Position numbers and translations under genes: made by a program
Shown: positions 12,616 through 23,731 of the stretch, piece by piece
How the letters are laid out: each line of letters opens with the position of its first letter
How positions within the stretch are numbered: position 1 is the first letter of the stretch
The notes under the pieces: generated by a model
What the model was told of the DNA's origin: nothing
The model's database searches: none
The model's input: only the letters and a program-made list of their open reading frames with translations
From: Cyanodermella asteris
Lineage: Eukaryota > Ascomycota > Lecanoromycetes > Ostropales > Stictidaceae
Direction: 5' to 3'
Length of the DNA stretch: 64,000 nt
Assembly: GCA_900618795.1 (NCBI GenBank)
Contig: UYJD01000015.1
Coordinates: 317,034 to 381,033, forward strand

Positions 12616-13095
12616 TCGCTCAAGAACCAGCCCTCGACCAGGACAACGCAAGGTTCACAAGCTGGACTACAAGGTGAGTCCAGCTTCAATCAATACGGAC
12701 CTACCTCGACTCAAGCCACGCCTACTCCCACTCATGTTGCGCTTGCCTTCAGTTCCGCCGAACTCACCTCGAGTCCAGCCACGACTGCTTCCAGTCGAAT
12801 TGGATCTACTTCCAGTCAAGCTGAGCTCACCTCCGATCACGACGAGCTCACCTCTGATGAGATTGAGTCTACCTCTGCCGAGACTGAATCTACCTCCGAT
12901 CAGACTGAGCTTATGTCCAATCAGGCCGAGCCAGTCTTCAGTCAAGTCCAGCGCAAAGTCGCTCCACCTGTACGACAAGATAGACTGCCTTGCAACACTT
13001 GGCTTCCTCAACACGTTCTCGATGGGATCGCCCGGCAGCGAGGGAGCTCTTTCAGTATGCAAGGCTACCCGGCCCCTCAGGAAGTGGATCGATAG
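12355..13095 (+). other. In-frame open extension after the RSC7 stop
   Basis: The RSC7 reading frame continues without a stop for 246 sense codons after the TAG at 12352-12354 and ends at 13095. It has no ATG near its start. Composition is Ser/Thr/Gln/Pro-rich, like the RSC7 tail. It could be a readthrough extension, a tail cut off by a recent nonsense change, or non-coding repeat that happens to be open. All three plus-strand frames and a minus frame are also open over much of it, because repeat periods are multiples of three, so openness alone is weak evidence. Confidence 0.4.
12697..12948 (+). repeat. Degenerate 21-bp minisatellite, about 12 units
   Basis: Twelve diverged 21-bp units in the frame of the RSC7 extension. 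They translate as heptads such as GPTSTQA, ELTSSPA, GSTSSQA, ELTSDHD, ELTSDEI, ESTSAET, ESTSDQT and ELMSNQA. Many units start with GAGCTCACCTC or a close variant. Length is kept at exact multiples of 21 despite base divergence. Confidence 0.8.
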
Positions 13096-14931
13096 GTTCG
13101 GGAACGGCGCGAGTCGGCGCAAATACGGCGCCCCGAGGAACAAAGCCACCAATTGATCGAACAAGTTGCCCACCTCATTCCTCATGAGAACACAGCGCGG
13201 CGACTTGGCCGAGCGACGCTTGATAATGCCATGGGCTTTGATTTCTTTTGATCAGGAAAGGACCAAATCTGGGAATGCTGGGTTTGTGACAAGATCGAGT
13301 CGCAATGTCAGTCAGAAGCCAGAGACTCACTCTGTTCTCATGCCGGAAACGAGGTTCAATGCGGCAGCTCCACCAGGCTCAGAAACCATCAGTGCAATCA
13401 GCGATAAAGCCCCAGCTGTATTTAGCTTGGGCAAGGCAGAGGTCAGGGTCAGGACTGGTTTTGATTTCCTCAACAACAGACACTGCTCAGGAAGCCCCAA
13501 CTTTCTTTCTACCACAGACTTTGGTTTCTGCATTTCTTCCTGGCTCTGGCGCGACAAGAGCATCGAAATAGTCTAAATGGCTCGACAACAACTACTACGA
13601 CAATCATCTCTCGATGTGCTGCACAGATGAAAGCAGGTCTTGATTTGTGAATATTCACCTTCGCCGACTCTGCTTTGCTCGGCGTGATGCCAGGCCGTAC
13701 ACGACCCCTTACCAGTAATGAATTTAATAGGTGCGGTTGAAAACTGCGTGGAGAAAATTAACAAGGGCCGGTGTTTGGATCCTAAGCAGGAAAGGGCAAG
13801 ATTGGCACTTGTCTTTGTTGCGTGCCAGGACATTGGCGTGGTTCACTTTGAAATCAGATTGGTTTGTGACGGCAAAGGCTCCGCAGAATAGACGCTGGCG
13901 AAGGGCCTGGCGATGCGAATCGCGGTGGAAATGCGAATCGCCACGGGCAAGGCACTGGAACTTGACAGGGAAAATGGGCAAAATCACGTACATATATTAC
14001 AAAAACACGACGACAATACTGGATTGGAGGAAGAGACATGAGGAATTCCGCATGGTACAGAGAAGAAACGGCAAATTGTATACGTTGGGGAGAACAAGCG
14101 GGAAGGGGGGGGGGACGTACAAAAATGGGTGAAACACGGGGAGCAAAGCATTGGGCGGAAACTAGGGGGCCAAAAGGGATGACTTTGTTCTTGTGCTTAC
14201 GGCTTTTCACTTCTCTGCCTGTTCATTGCCTGAACGCGTTTTTGAGATTTCTCCTGCTGGAAGTTGAATGAGCTTGACGGACTAAAACGAACGGGATTTG
14301 AATTGGTCTGGGGCTTTTTTTTTTGGCGCCCGAATTGCTTGATACCACTTATCGTTTGGCGTTCTCGTTTCTCTCGGGGGAAAAAAAACGTTCATGCTGC
14401 AAATTTTGAGCATCGTGAATGCATGATGTGACATGAAATGCTGCGCAGCAAGAGAGACGGAAACTGTGAGATGCTTCGTAAGTAATTGTGTAAATTGTGC
14501 CATGTTACTAATTCAGAGCATCATTTGTTGCTTGGCTTGAACGAGCTGGCCGAGACGAAGTGCAGTCATTTGTACGGCCTCGGTGATTCTCCGAGACCCA
14601 CGCTATGCTGGCACGCTCTTCTCGGCAGCAACGTGTCAGGCGTGCGTGGTCTACAATTTCGAGTCAAGTCCCCGTGAAGGTGCTTGTGCGACATGACGAC
14701 AAGAGTGAGACAAACCGATACCGTGTGCGTATTCAAAGACAACCATCTCTACAGAGCGCTCATGAGGTAGCAGATGCTCGAGTGGGAGGAGCACCATCCC
14801 CGCAAGTCGGGAACCGGGTATTCTCAAGGCAGACTTTTGGAAGCTCGAGAGAAGGGCAAGACGCGGAGATTTGCTGGCGTTCTTGTGCCGGCCAAAGGGG
14901 GCTTCGTAAAAGCTGGACATTTCCGTTGAAG

Positions 14932-14958
14932 TGTACATGCTGTACATGCTGTACATGC
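14932..14958. repeat. (TGTACATGC)3 nonamer repeat
   Basis: Three perfect tandem copies of a 9-bp unit that itself holds the palindrome TGTACA. It is intergenic. Confidence 0.85.
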
Positions 14959-15279
14959 TTGCTCCGCGAGCGTCAAATTTCAGGGGAGACGCGCGAAAGG
15001 CGCATGACATGTCTCCCCTCTTTGGGAAGGTCGACAGAAATCTCTGCTCGCACTTGATCAGGTCATTTCTGCAACCCCTGCTCGTGCATGTTTGTCTGGT
15101 GCACGCCACAAGCTGGGGAACGGGAAGGACCCCGGAGGCTCGTCTTGACCGCTTGATCAGAATATCTGGAGCGAGAATAGCCGGGACGGAGCGTTTAGCG
15201 GTACATTTGCGCTTGGAGCCGGCTCGATCTTGCTGCTGTCGGTTTTTGGACGAGCGTGAACACTAGTAGGTACCTGACA

Positions 15280-15306
15280 AAGGAGACGAAGGAGACGAAG
15301 GAGATG
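15280..15306. repeat. (AAGGAGACG)3 nonamer repeat
   Basis: Three tandem 9-bp purine-rich units, the last with one change. It is intergenic and no function is implied. Confidence 0.8.
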
Positions 15307-15748
15307 CCGCATCGCACGGCCAAAGACGCTTCGCGACATGCGAGCTCCATGTGCACAGCTCGAGCTGAAGAGCTTTCGCAGTGCATCTCGCGCGGCCCTC
15401 ATTTCATGCATCCCTCCACGTTTTAAAATGTCTTTGAAGCCGTCTGTTCATCAAACGCTTCGCGCTTCGAACCCCGCATTGACTGCGATTGGCATGCCGG
15501 CCCATGTCCACCTGATGGAAAATTTGTTCCTGCGTGATCACACGGCTGGAACGCCACAGCCGTCGACGGCCAACGGCTGGCGTCTGCACACTGCAACATT
15601 GAAAAAGTCACTCCTCAGACTCTGCGAGGTCTGGCGCCGACGGGCGTGTGGGGAGGCGTCGTGCCATTGTCAAACACGCAGGTGGCGTCTGGGCCGAACT
15701 CCAGATCTGAAGAGGAGAGAGGGTCAGGGCGGCAAAAGACGAGAGGTT

Positions 15749-15772
15749 TTTTTTTTTCTTGTTTTTTTTTTT
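15749..15772. repeat. Poly-T tract
   Basis: Two runs of ten or more T separated by CTTG. A simple low-complexity tract in intergenic DNA; a poly(dA:dT) tract of this kind may exclude nucleosomes. Confidence 0.8.
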
Positions 15773-17131
15773 TGGCCTTGCTCCAGGTCCTTGGCCGTGC
15801 TTAGTGACATGGCGTTGCAAGTGGGTATTGGTCCAGAAAGGGGGACTCGTGGGACCATCGCCCTTGACCGTCGAGCATATGATCTCTCGGATGCCGGCAT
15901 GACCGTCGTCGAGACCAGCGGAAAAGTCTCTCTTGGAGGTGAGTCGACTACGTGGCAGGCATTGTCGAGAATCTACATGTACAGTACGGGCAACAAGCAC
16001 TTGAAGCGAGGGTTGCTGCAAGATGCACGCGCTGCTCCTGCGAGGCTGCCGAGTCGAACAACAGCATGTATGTACTGTGCTGTACACTCCTACCTACTTA
16101 CCGGCACGAGGACAACGACCGCATTGGTCAGTGGACGGAGTGACCCCACAGTCCAAGAAAGCTTTTTCGGTTCCTGTCCACTGCTCGCTGGCACCAACGG
16201 TTCGCTGCTGTGCCGGAGCGTGACGGACGCCTCCTCGTTGTGCCCCTGAAGCATTATTTTCCTGGCTGCGCTCGTCGCTGCGTTGCCGACAACCTCAGCA
16301 CGCAATCATCCATCTCTTTCCGCGTCCTGAATCGATTGAACCCTGCACTGTCGAAGCTGCAAATCTCCCGCCCGTGGCTCTGATCGCGACCGGCATGGGC
16401 TTCGCGTCGCGAGCTAGGCGCCCTGCAGCATGTTGGCGCATGACTCCTGAACGATGCGTATCTGGTTCGCGTCAGATCCGAGGTGCCGGACTCGCCCACC
16501 AAGCAGCGAAGAGCATCACGGTACCTGTACCCTACATACGGATGTGGTATAGCGATCGGAGCTTTTCGCTCTGTCTTTGGCAACAAGCCATCCTTCTATC
16601 GTCGCTTTAGCTCCAGCCCATCGCTGATCAACCGTGTTCGATCTGTCTGTATTCAACTTGTCCATTCTGAATTGCATCGTGACCAATCAACCGGCATTTC
16701 GCCCCGCCGCTGAAGTCGCGAACAAGGACCTGCCGTTCTTTTGCATCCCGTAAGGATGGCCCGACTGTACGATGACACGGCCTCTTCTCGGCTCTGCTAA
16801 GATTAAGACTCCGCCGATCTCTTGAGCTCTTGACCCTGGTTGGCCACATGCTCCCAAGCAAGCCTCTAGCTGCTGCTTGATCCGGCATACGAGCCATGAA
16901 CCGATGACTCCGTCATGGCGGCAGCTTAGCCGGAACAGCACAATCTGGGGCAGCTGTGACCGCCACGGGATCAGCAACACAGTACGGTATCGATTATCCA
17001 GGAAGCTAGCCAGGACTCCACCGCCACGAATGAACGTTGTGCCCACAAGGTACCCAGCCCGGGGATCGAACCTACCTCCCGTATTCAAGCTACGTCCAAC
17101 TCCCGTGAGACCGTGGCTGCTCCTTCTCGAA

Positions 17132-17140
17132 AACATATAA
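17132..17140 (+). promoter_or_regulatory. Possible TATA element of the GH47 gene
   Basis: The sequence AACATATAA lies about 185 bp upstream of the GH47 start codon, a workable distance for a fungal TATA box with a leader of 100-150 nt. It was identified by eye only. Confidence 0.3.
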
Positions 17141-17321
17141 CAAGCGCTATCGCCCACGTCTGTGCCTGCCTCCAAGCAGGAAGCTGTGCTGGCCGATCTC
17201 CAACGATTTCCACACGCAGGTCTCAGACAGCTCGTCTGCTGCTATTTTCTTCCCATCGAGCGATTGCCTTAAGGCTGCTCACTCCCTACACCCCTTTGAC
17301 ATCATTCTTGCGGCATACATC

Positions 17322-18860
17322 ATGAAGTCTTCCATCACTACGGCCACGGCCTTACTGGCGGCAGCCGCCTCTGCCAACCCAATCATGAAGCCGAGGTGGA
17401 TAAGCAACACCACCACCGACGAGAACTTGAGAGCTCAGGCCGTCATCGAGGCATTCCAGCACGCTTGGAAGGGCTACTCCACTTACGCCTTCCCCCACGA
17501 CGAGCTGAGGCCGGTCACCGATGGCTCAAACGACCCGAGAAATGGCTGGGGTGCCAGCGCCATCGACGCTTTGAGCACTGCCATTATCATGCAGCAACAG
17601 GACATTGTCAACCAGATTCTTGACTTCGTTCCCAGCATTGACTACTCAAAGTCACAAACCTCTGACACCGTGTCACTGTTCGAGACGACAATCCGATACC
17701 TCGGGGGCATGCTCGCGGGCTACGACTTGCTCAAGGGTCCCTTCAGCAACTTGGTCGGCAGCAGAGGCGCCAAGGTCAACAGTCTGCTCGATCAGTCAAA
17801 GAACTTGGCCGATGCTCTCAAGTTCGCTTTCGACACCCCAACCGGTATTCCATACAACAACCTCGATATCACCGCCAAGACCTCGGGCGATTCAGAGAAC
17901 GGCATTGCCACAATTGGAACGCTCGTTCTCGAGTGGCAGCACCTCTCGGACTTGACGGGTGATAAGGAGTATGGCCAGCTTGCTCGCAAGGGCGAGAGTT
18001 ACTTGTTGAACCCCAAGCCCGCGTACAACGTTCCGTTCCCAGGCCTGCTCGGCACCAACTTGGACATTAACTCCGGTCTACTCACAGACGCAAGCGGTGG
18101 ATGGCAGGGTGGTGACGACAGCTTCTACGAGTACCTTCTCAAAGCTTATGTCTACGACCCCTCGCGCTTCGGCACGTACAAGGACCGCTGGGTCACGGCT
18201 GCGAAGTCAACCATCAAGTACCTGACTTCGCATCCGAGCTCCAAGCCCGAAATCACTTATATTGCCGAGTTCAACAACAAGACTATCGTCCAGAACTCTC
18301 AGCACTTGGCCTGCTTCGCTGGCGGCAACTTCATCCTCGGCGGCCAGGTTCTGAAGAACCCCGATTTCCTCAACTACGGTCTTGCTGTGACGGAGGGTTG
18401 CTACAACACCTACCACAGCACCGACTCGCACATTGGTCCTGACAACTTTGGCTGGGACCCGACCCAGGTCCCCTCGGAATACGCGAGCTTCTACAACGAC
18501 AACGGCTTCTACCCCCTGAACACGGCCTACTACCTGCGACCCGAGGTCCTCGAAAGCTACTATTACGCCTACCGCGCCACCAAGGACCCCAAGTACCGCG
18601 ACTGGACTTGGGAGGCATTCGTCGCCATCAACGCGACCGCCAGAACACCATCCGGCTTCTCGGAGCTCTCCAATGTTATGGACTACGACGGTGGCGGACA
18701 GGACGATGTCCAGGACAGCTTCCTCTTCGCCGAGGTCCTCAAGTACGCGTACATCATCCACCTCGACGACGAGGTCTGGCAGGTCGAGGACGGTGGCGAG
18801 AACAACTTTGTCTTCAACACCGAGGCGCACCCGATCAAGGTTGCCGGCACGCCGGTATGA
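17322..18860 (+). CDS. Secreted class I alpha-1,2-mannosidase (GH47)
   Basis: Intronless, 512 aa. Residues 1-18 form a signal peptide (charged start, Ala-rich core, ASA cleavage region), so the enzyme enters the secretory pathway. GH47 landmarks occur in order: HAWKGYSTYAFPHDELRP near residue 45, NGWGASAIDALSTAIIM, FETTIRYLGGMLAGYDL near 122, HLACFAGGNFILGGQ near 327, a Cys in EGCYNTYH, RPEVLESYYYAYRATKDPKYRDW, and the C-terminal FNTEAHPI block whose Thr binds the catalytic Ca2+ in the family. GH47 enzymes remove alpha-1,2-linked mannose from Man9GlcNAc2-type N-glycans. This size and signal peptide resemble the secreted fungal msdS/mns1B type more than the membrane-anchored ER form. Potential N-glycosylation sites (NTT, NKT, NAT) are present. 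Confidence 0.95.
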   Translation: MKSSITTATALLAAAASANPIMKPRWISNTTTDENLRAQAVIEAFQHAWKGYSTYAFPHDELRPVTDGSNDPRNGWGASAIDALSTAIIMQQQDIVNQILDFVPSIDYSKSQTSDTVSLFETTIRYLGGMLAGYDLLKGPFSNLVGSRGAKVNSLLDQSKNLADALKFAFDTPTGIPYNNLDITAKTSGDSENGIATIGTLVLEWQHLSDLTGDKEYGQLARKGESYLLNPKPAYNVPFPGLLGTNLDINSGLLTDASGGWQGGDDSFYEYLLKAYVYDPSRFGTYKDRWVTAAKSTIKYLTSHPSSKPEITYIAEFNNKTIVQNSQHLACFAGGNFILGGQVLKNPDFLNYGLAVTEGCYNTYHSTDSHIGPDNFGWDPTQVPSEYASFYNDNGFYPLNTAYYLRPEVLESYYYAYRATKDPKYRDWTWEAFVAINATARTPSGFSELSNVMDYDGGGQDDVQDSFLFAEVLKYAYIIHLDDEVWQVEDGGENNFVFNTEAHPIKVAGTPV

Positions 18861-19311
18861 GAAAGGAGAGATGGTACGACACGGAGCTTGTTGCATACGA
18901 TCAATATACCCCCTTTCTGGAGTGGGCGTTTCTGGGCAGAGTGGCATTGTATGGTGCACGCACGCAGGCTCTGGAAAGCATGCGGAGTTGGGGAGGCTTC
19001 GTTATCCTTGGACATTCACTTCCGATTATCAGTACATATTAAATGCATGATGAGTTTTTGACAAATAAACTTCGACTGGGCTTGTTGTTGTGACTTTTAC
19101 TCCTTGGCGTAGACTCTCATAGCTACTCACAGAAACAGCACTGACAGCAGGCACGAAAGTGCACGCTTATCAAGCCAGCAAGCCGGCCACGCGCGTCGCA
19201 ATGCATCCTACAATTGCTTCAAACATATTCCAGGAAATAGTTGACATGCTCTATTGTAAAGTACACCTGTTCGCCCAGGCTCGACACAAATTTGCTGCTG
19301 AAAGCCGACTT
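18861..19311. other. Convergent intergenic spacer
   Basis: A 451-bp gap between the 3' ends of the GH47 and NUP genes. It should hold both 3' UTRs; no further gene seen. Confidence 0.5.
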
Positions 19312-20864
19312 TCATCTCTGCAGCCTCATCGATGGCAGTCTGTTTTTCTTGACCTGGCCCTTCCTTCCCTTCATCGCGGCGTTCCGCCTTCCAAGCGTCC
19401 TCGATCCAGCACCCAGGCCTCTTCGCTCCAACGGCGTCAAGACCTCCGGCTCCTCCACGGGGCCCGTTCCAAAATCCGGCGTCCCTCCCAAGGATCCGAG
19501 GATATCTCCAACATAATTGGTCGCCTTGATCCCGGGCCCGAAAGTCCCCTCCCACTGCTCGTTGATGGTCTCGACAATCGGCAACGCTGCGATGGCGAGA
19601 TTGGTCAATGCCGGCTCGTACCCGTCCTGTCCGTAGAACAGATTGTCCGTCGTGGTGATGCCCGGCGGCGGCGGAAGAAAGTCGGATGCGGTGCGCAGGA
19701 TGAGGATCCGGGAAAAGTCGGTCCTGTTGGCGATGGCGGCACGCATGAGGGCTTCCAGGACGGCATTGTCTTCCTGCTGCGACATGCAATACCTGCCGGT
19801 CCCGTTCGTGATCAGCTCGGTGTAGTTGCGGAACGCGGCGTTGAGGAGTCTTCCGGAGTAGTACACGTTGGCGGTGACGGTGTCGCAGGCGACGACCGAA
19901 GGCGGTTTCGCACCCGCCGACTCGACTTTCGATTCCGAGAACAGGGCGCGGTAGGCTTGCGCGCCGGCCGTGTCGTTCAGCTGCACGTCGGCAGTCTTCA
20001 GAATTCCCATCGCCACGTCCCGCAGGTTCTGGTTCAGCTCAAAGACCTCCGTCCCGTAGATTTCCGCCGGGTACTCGTCCGGTGCCTGGCTTCCCTGCGG
20101 TACGTAGCCGGTCGTGAAGTTGTCCGGGAGATCCCGAATGTCGAACTCGTATTGGAGGTCGACCTGTACGGCGTAGCGGGCGAACGTCACCGATCCGATG
20201 GTCGTCACGGCTGGGTCGACGCCACCGACGCCGGCAACCATCCAGTAGGTTTTTGTCAGGTCGAAGAGCGGGGACAGAGCCAGGGCGGTGAGGGAGCTGG
20301 CGGCGTTTATTTCGCCTTCGCCGGCGATGAGCTCGCAAAGAGAGGCATCGGAGGTGCAGCGAACGTCTGGGAAGAGGGGTGAGAGGCCGGGGACGGTGAT
20401 GTTCTTCTCGAGGACATTGTAGCCAGGAAGGTTGAAGAAGGACTCGCCTTCCTGGTCGTACTGGATGGAGAGCGGAGGTTAGTCAGGAGGGTCTAGTGTG
20501 GCAGGCAGGCAGCTCAAAGCAAGTCAAAAGTACTTTGATACAAGTCAAGGGGACGATCTTCAGTGGACCATTCATAAGCGACCGCAAATCTTCTGAGACA
20601 TCATGGGCGATTTCATCGTCGAGAAGCAAGCACTCGCATCAAGTCACTCTCTTCACAGCCACGTGACATCTGGTCCACCCATTGACCAGAACTCGAGAAA
20701 TCGCATGAACGTACAAAGTTTACGATGACAACCTTGGGTGCAATACACCCTCCATTGCCATCGACCGCAGCTCCATCACGGCTGATCAGCCCAATGTCGT
20801 TCGCATTCGCTGTGAGAATGCTAGGAGTCAGAAGCAGCGAAAACGCCCAAAGAAAGGCGTGCAT
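19312..20864 (-). CDS. Secreted purine nucleoside permease-like protein (NUP family)
   Basis: On the minus strand: exon 1 20864-20715 (50 codons), intron 20714-20461 (GTACGT donor, CATCCAG acceptor, phase 0), exon 2 20460-19312; 432 aa. The N-terminus is a signal peptide (about residues 1-21). Exon 1 ends in PKVVIVNF and exon 2 resumes with YDQEGESF. Family blocks follow: the LSPLFPDVRC segment, GEGEINAASSLTALALSPLFDL, MVAGVGGVDPAVTTIGSVTFARYAVQ, LPDNFTTGYVPQGSQAPDEYP, IYGTEVFELN and CDTVTANVYYSGRLLN. The NUP family, founded by Candida albicans Nup, is linked to purine nucleoside uptake; the fold resembles nucleoside phosphorylases, so the true activity may be nucleoside binding or cleavage. 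The intron is long (254 nt) for this window. The Lys/Arg-rich tail after residue 395 is atypical. Confidence 0.9.
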
Positions 20865-22472
20865 GATAGACGATCCTGTTAGCTAAAAGTCAGATCGATG
20901 ATGATCCAAGGTCATACAAAAAGAAAGCCTCGAAAGACATGGTAAGTATACAAAGATTAGAGAACGTACTAGATCACGCGCTAAGGAAACGAGGACAGTC
21001 CTGAGCCTGCAAAAAGGGCGACTGGGGTAAAGAGAATGGCGCAACGCAGTACGTAAACGATATATTCTACAGCAAAGAACGAGCAGATCAGGCTCGGGAG
21101 GCAATGGATCTGGGCCAATTGGTTGCGGCCGTGGTCCACGATGGTGTGAGCAAGATGGCAGATGAAGTGGTGCAGTCGGACAAATTTCGTGGTCTGTGAG
21201 AGACACGGATTTCTGTTTTGGAGCGGAGGCGGTCGACGATCTCCGCTGAACTCGGACGACACTGGCAACCATGGACATGCTGCGGAGGTGGCTGAGCGCT
21301 GTGAGACAAAATTCTGTACGACTTCTTGTAGCGTTTGATGATTACTTCAGGTCAGGCTTCGCTCTCCGAGCTCGTCGATGTTCTCGTCAACGCCTATTCC
21401 TGGCGAGGCTGAGGAATTTCCAGCGAACAAGTGACAGGCTAACGAGATGGTCAATATCTCAGCAGCCTGACCATTCAACCCCTACAAGCTTTTGATCATC
21501 GACCGCCGAGTCTCAGGCGCCCAACTGTAATCACTGAACGATGACAGATCCCGAACTGTGGTCTGGTCCCTTGAACGGCGTGTGCGTGCCATGCGTCAAG
21601 TTGCAACACTTGGCCGATACAATCGTTATACAGTATCTATTCGCAATCATACAAGAGACAAATGCTTCGATGAATGTGCCTGAATGGCCTGAACCTCTTT
21701 CATACGCACAGGTTTCCAATCACGATGCGCTGTGACAGGATCTCAACTTCCGCTGCGGCCTCCCGATTTCGAGCCACGTTCGGCCAGGTGGTAGCATCCT
21801 GCAAGTCTGGTTGAACTGCAGTACAAGTTTGCCTTGGCCAACAGAATGCCTGAAACTGGAGTCTTATATGCTTCTCCCGGAATCATCGACATGAGGTATG
21901 CACGTGGGTCGAACTTCTAGTTGCTGCCGACGGATGATGTACTGCTTTATCAAACGATTCGAGCGATACGCCCTTTTCATGGTGGAATTTCGTTGCTCTC
22001 CGTCATGATCCTAGCTAGTTTCGAATGGTAGAGGAGTCCAGACATTCCTCTCTCAAGACCGATGCATGGCGTTCCTCATCGAGCACACACCTTGTCTCCC
22101 CTCCACCAGCGGAAGTCAAGATCAGGCTTTGGGTAATATCCGCCTGGCTGAAGGGGATGCCATGCCGACTCGACATCAATGCTGTCAAGGATACCAGCAC
22201 GACATGCAAGTGCCGGGGCATCCATCAGCCTTGTTCCCACAATTTGCCGCCTGCAACAATGATCAAATATCGCCTTGTAAGACGGGCTTACTGGGGTGGA
22301 GGAGATGACGGACATATATCCTCAACGACCCCGACCTTGGCTTCTCCAAGTCAACGACATCGACCCGCTTAGGCCCATCTCACCCGCCTGCTCGCTTTCG
22401 AACCTTGTTCGGGATCTTGTGTATTGTTTTCGACTACCCGTCAATTTCCTGCCAACGCCTCCCGATCCCGCC
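20865..22472. other. Intergenic, no gene seen
   Basis: About 1.6 kb between the divergent NUP gene and the decayed membrane-protein gene. Only short frames without motifs. The NUP promoter must lie at the left end. Confidence 0.5.
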
Positions 22473-23731
22473 ATGGGTACCACAATTTCCATCTCAACTC
22501 CTACGCCTAGACGAGTCATCGCGGTTCTCGCGCCGTTGTGCACCATTGCCGTTGGTTTGCGGATTAACAACAATCCATTCTTGGATGATTGGTTGACTAT
22601 ACCGGCACTGGTGAGTCTGCGTTGTAAACAAAGTGGCTCCAATTAGTGGCGAACTACTGATGGCGACTTCGAGATTCTGCCATGGGGTCAGGGTATCTGT
22701 CGGACACATGGTAGGAGAGCAACCAACTCTAAATTCACAAGTATATAATAACACGACCTCCTCCTTAACAGGCACTGCCAGGCATCCCATAACCTATCCG
22801 AATCCGCCAATACCACCGGACGCTGGTCCCGAAACATACATGAGCCCAAAAGGTAGGCCGGAGAGCCAATTAAGTACCGACCCTCAGACGACCGCAACGC
22901 GTCTTGATGCGGAGATTCAACGCGTGATAGAACGGTCAGCTTCTGTACGCCACACTGCTCATGCAGATCCCATGTCTCACGCTCACCAAGTTGTCCTTCA
23001 TTTTCTTCTACCGCGGGATATTCGTTTTCAGCGCCTCGCGGTCAAATCGTCTGCCCATATTTTTGAATACAATTGCCGGAATGCCCATTGTATGGGCCAT
23101 TGCGTTCTAGTTCGCGGAGCTGTTCGTGTGCCGAAATATCCATTTGACCTGGACTGGTTCGTTGACAACCTTACCTCGAAGAATCTCTTGTGAAGCTGAC
23201 CCCGACTCCGACAGGCACCGACGAGCAGCAGAGGGCTGGATGCAGCAACTTCCTCGAGTTGGATCTAGGACTGTCCTCGAGTGTTTTCATCCTGGACCTG
23301 CTGGTCTTCCTGACCCCAGTGCCACTTGTGTTCAGGTTGGACTTGAGTCGAAAGAGACAGTTTTGAGTCTTAGGGTGTTCACTATCAGTGGTCTGTAGGA
23401 CTCCACACCTGTATCTCGTGCAAGATCTCACAGAAGCCAACTTCATGCGCACAGGGCCATCGCTGCATCCATCACGCAATTCGTGATCCACACCCGCGAA
23501 GCAGAGAATAGCTTCACCCTTTGCCTGTTCTGGACCGGGGTCGAGTCTGGTATTGCCCTCATCTGCCCTTGTCTTCCATCCATCTTTGGTTTCTTCAAGA
23601 TTGTGCGCCGCGAGGCCTCCGAGCGTAGCCGCAGCCGCTCGCACGGGTCCAACAGCAGGCTCTTTGGCAGAAGGCCAAGCAAAGGACAGAGTTGTTTGGA
23701 AAGCCTCAACTCGGACAAGGAGATGGCCTGA
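22473..23731 (+). pseudogene. Decayed fungal rhodopsin-like integral membrane protein gene
   Basis: Remnants of the fungal rhodopsin-domain (seven-TM, PTH11-like) family occur in order but in different frames. A well-contexted start (CCGCCATGG) at 22473 opens a 46-codon exon with IAVLAPLCTIAVGLRINN and PFLDDWLTIPAL, ending exactly at a GTGAGT donor (22611). Near 23010-23160 another frame gives FFYRGIFVFS, then NTIAGMPIVWAIAF, an in-frame TAG, and FAELFVCRNIHLTWTG; the family has a continuous VxWxIAFFFAxLFxC helix here. At 23560-23680 a third frame gives WTGVESGIALICPCLPSIFGFFK, matching the family's last helix (IICACLPSLRPLF). The stop inside a conserved helix and the frame changes within exonic sequence indicate a relic. 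Function is therefore lost; the intact family are presumed plasma-membrane sensors. Confidence 0.65.

Larger units (their letters stand above)
13096..17321. other. Gene-poor interval between RSC7 and GH47
   Basis: About 4.2 kb with no recognisable coding region on either strand. It contains short simple repeats (separate entries) and pyrimidine tracts (about 15749-15772). The last 200 bp should be the GH47 promoter and leader. Confidence 0.45.

Noticed and set aside
12667-13185. 172-codon minus-strand frame with repeats
   Set aside because: It mirrors the 21-bp plus-strand array; a period divisible by three keeps several frames open by default.
17052-17075. tRNA T-arm-like string (GGGGATCGAACC) suggesting a minus-strand tRNA
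   Set aside because: The T-stem does not pair (GTAGG against CCCGG on the minus strand) and no anticodon or D arm was found upstream.
18207-18959. 250-codon minus-strand open frame
   Set aside because: It is antisense to the GH47 gene; Val/Glu/Asp-rich composition is a shadow of the GC-rich plus-strand codons.
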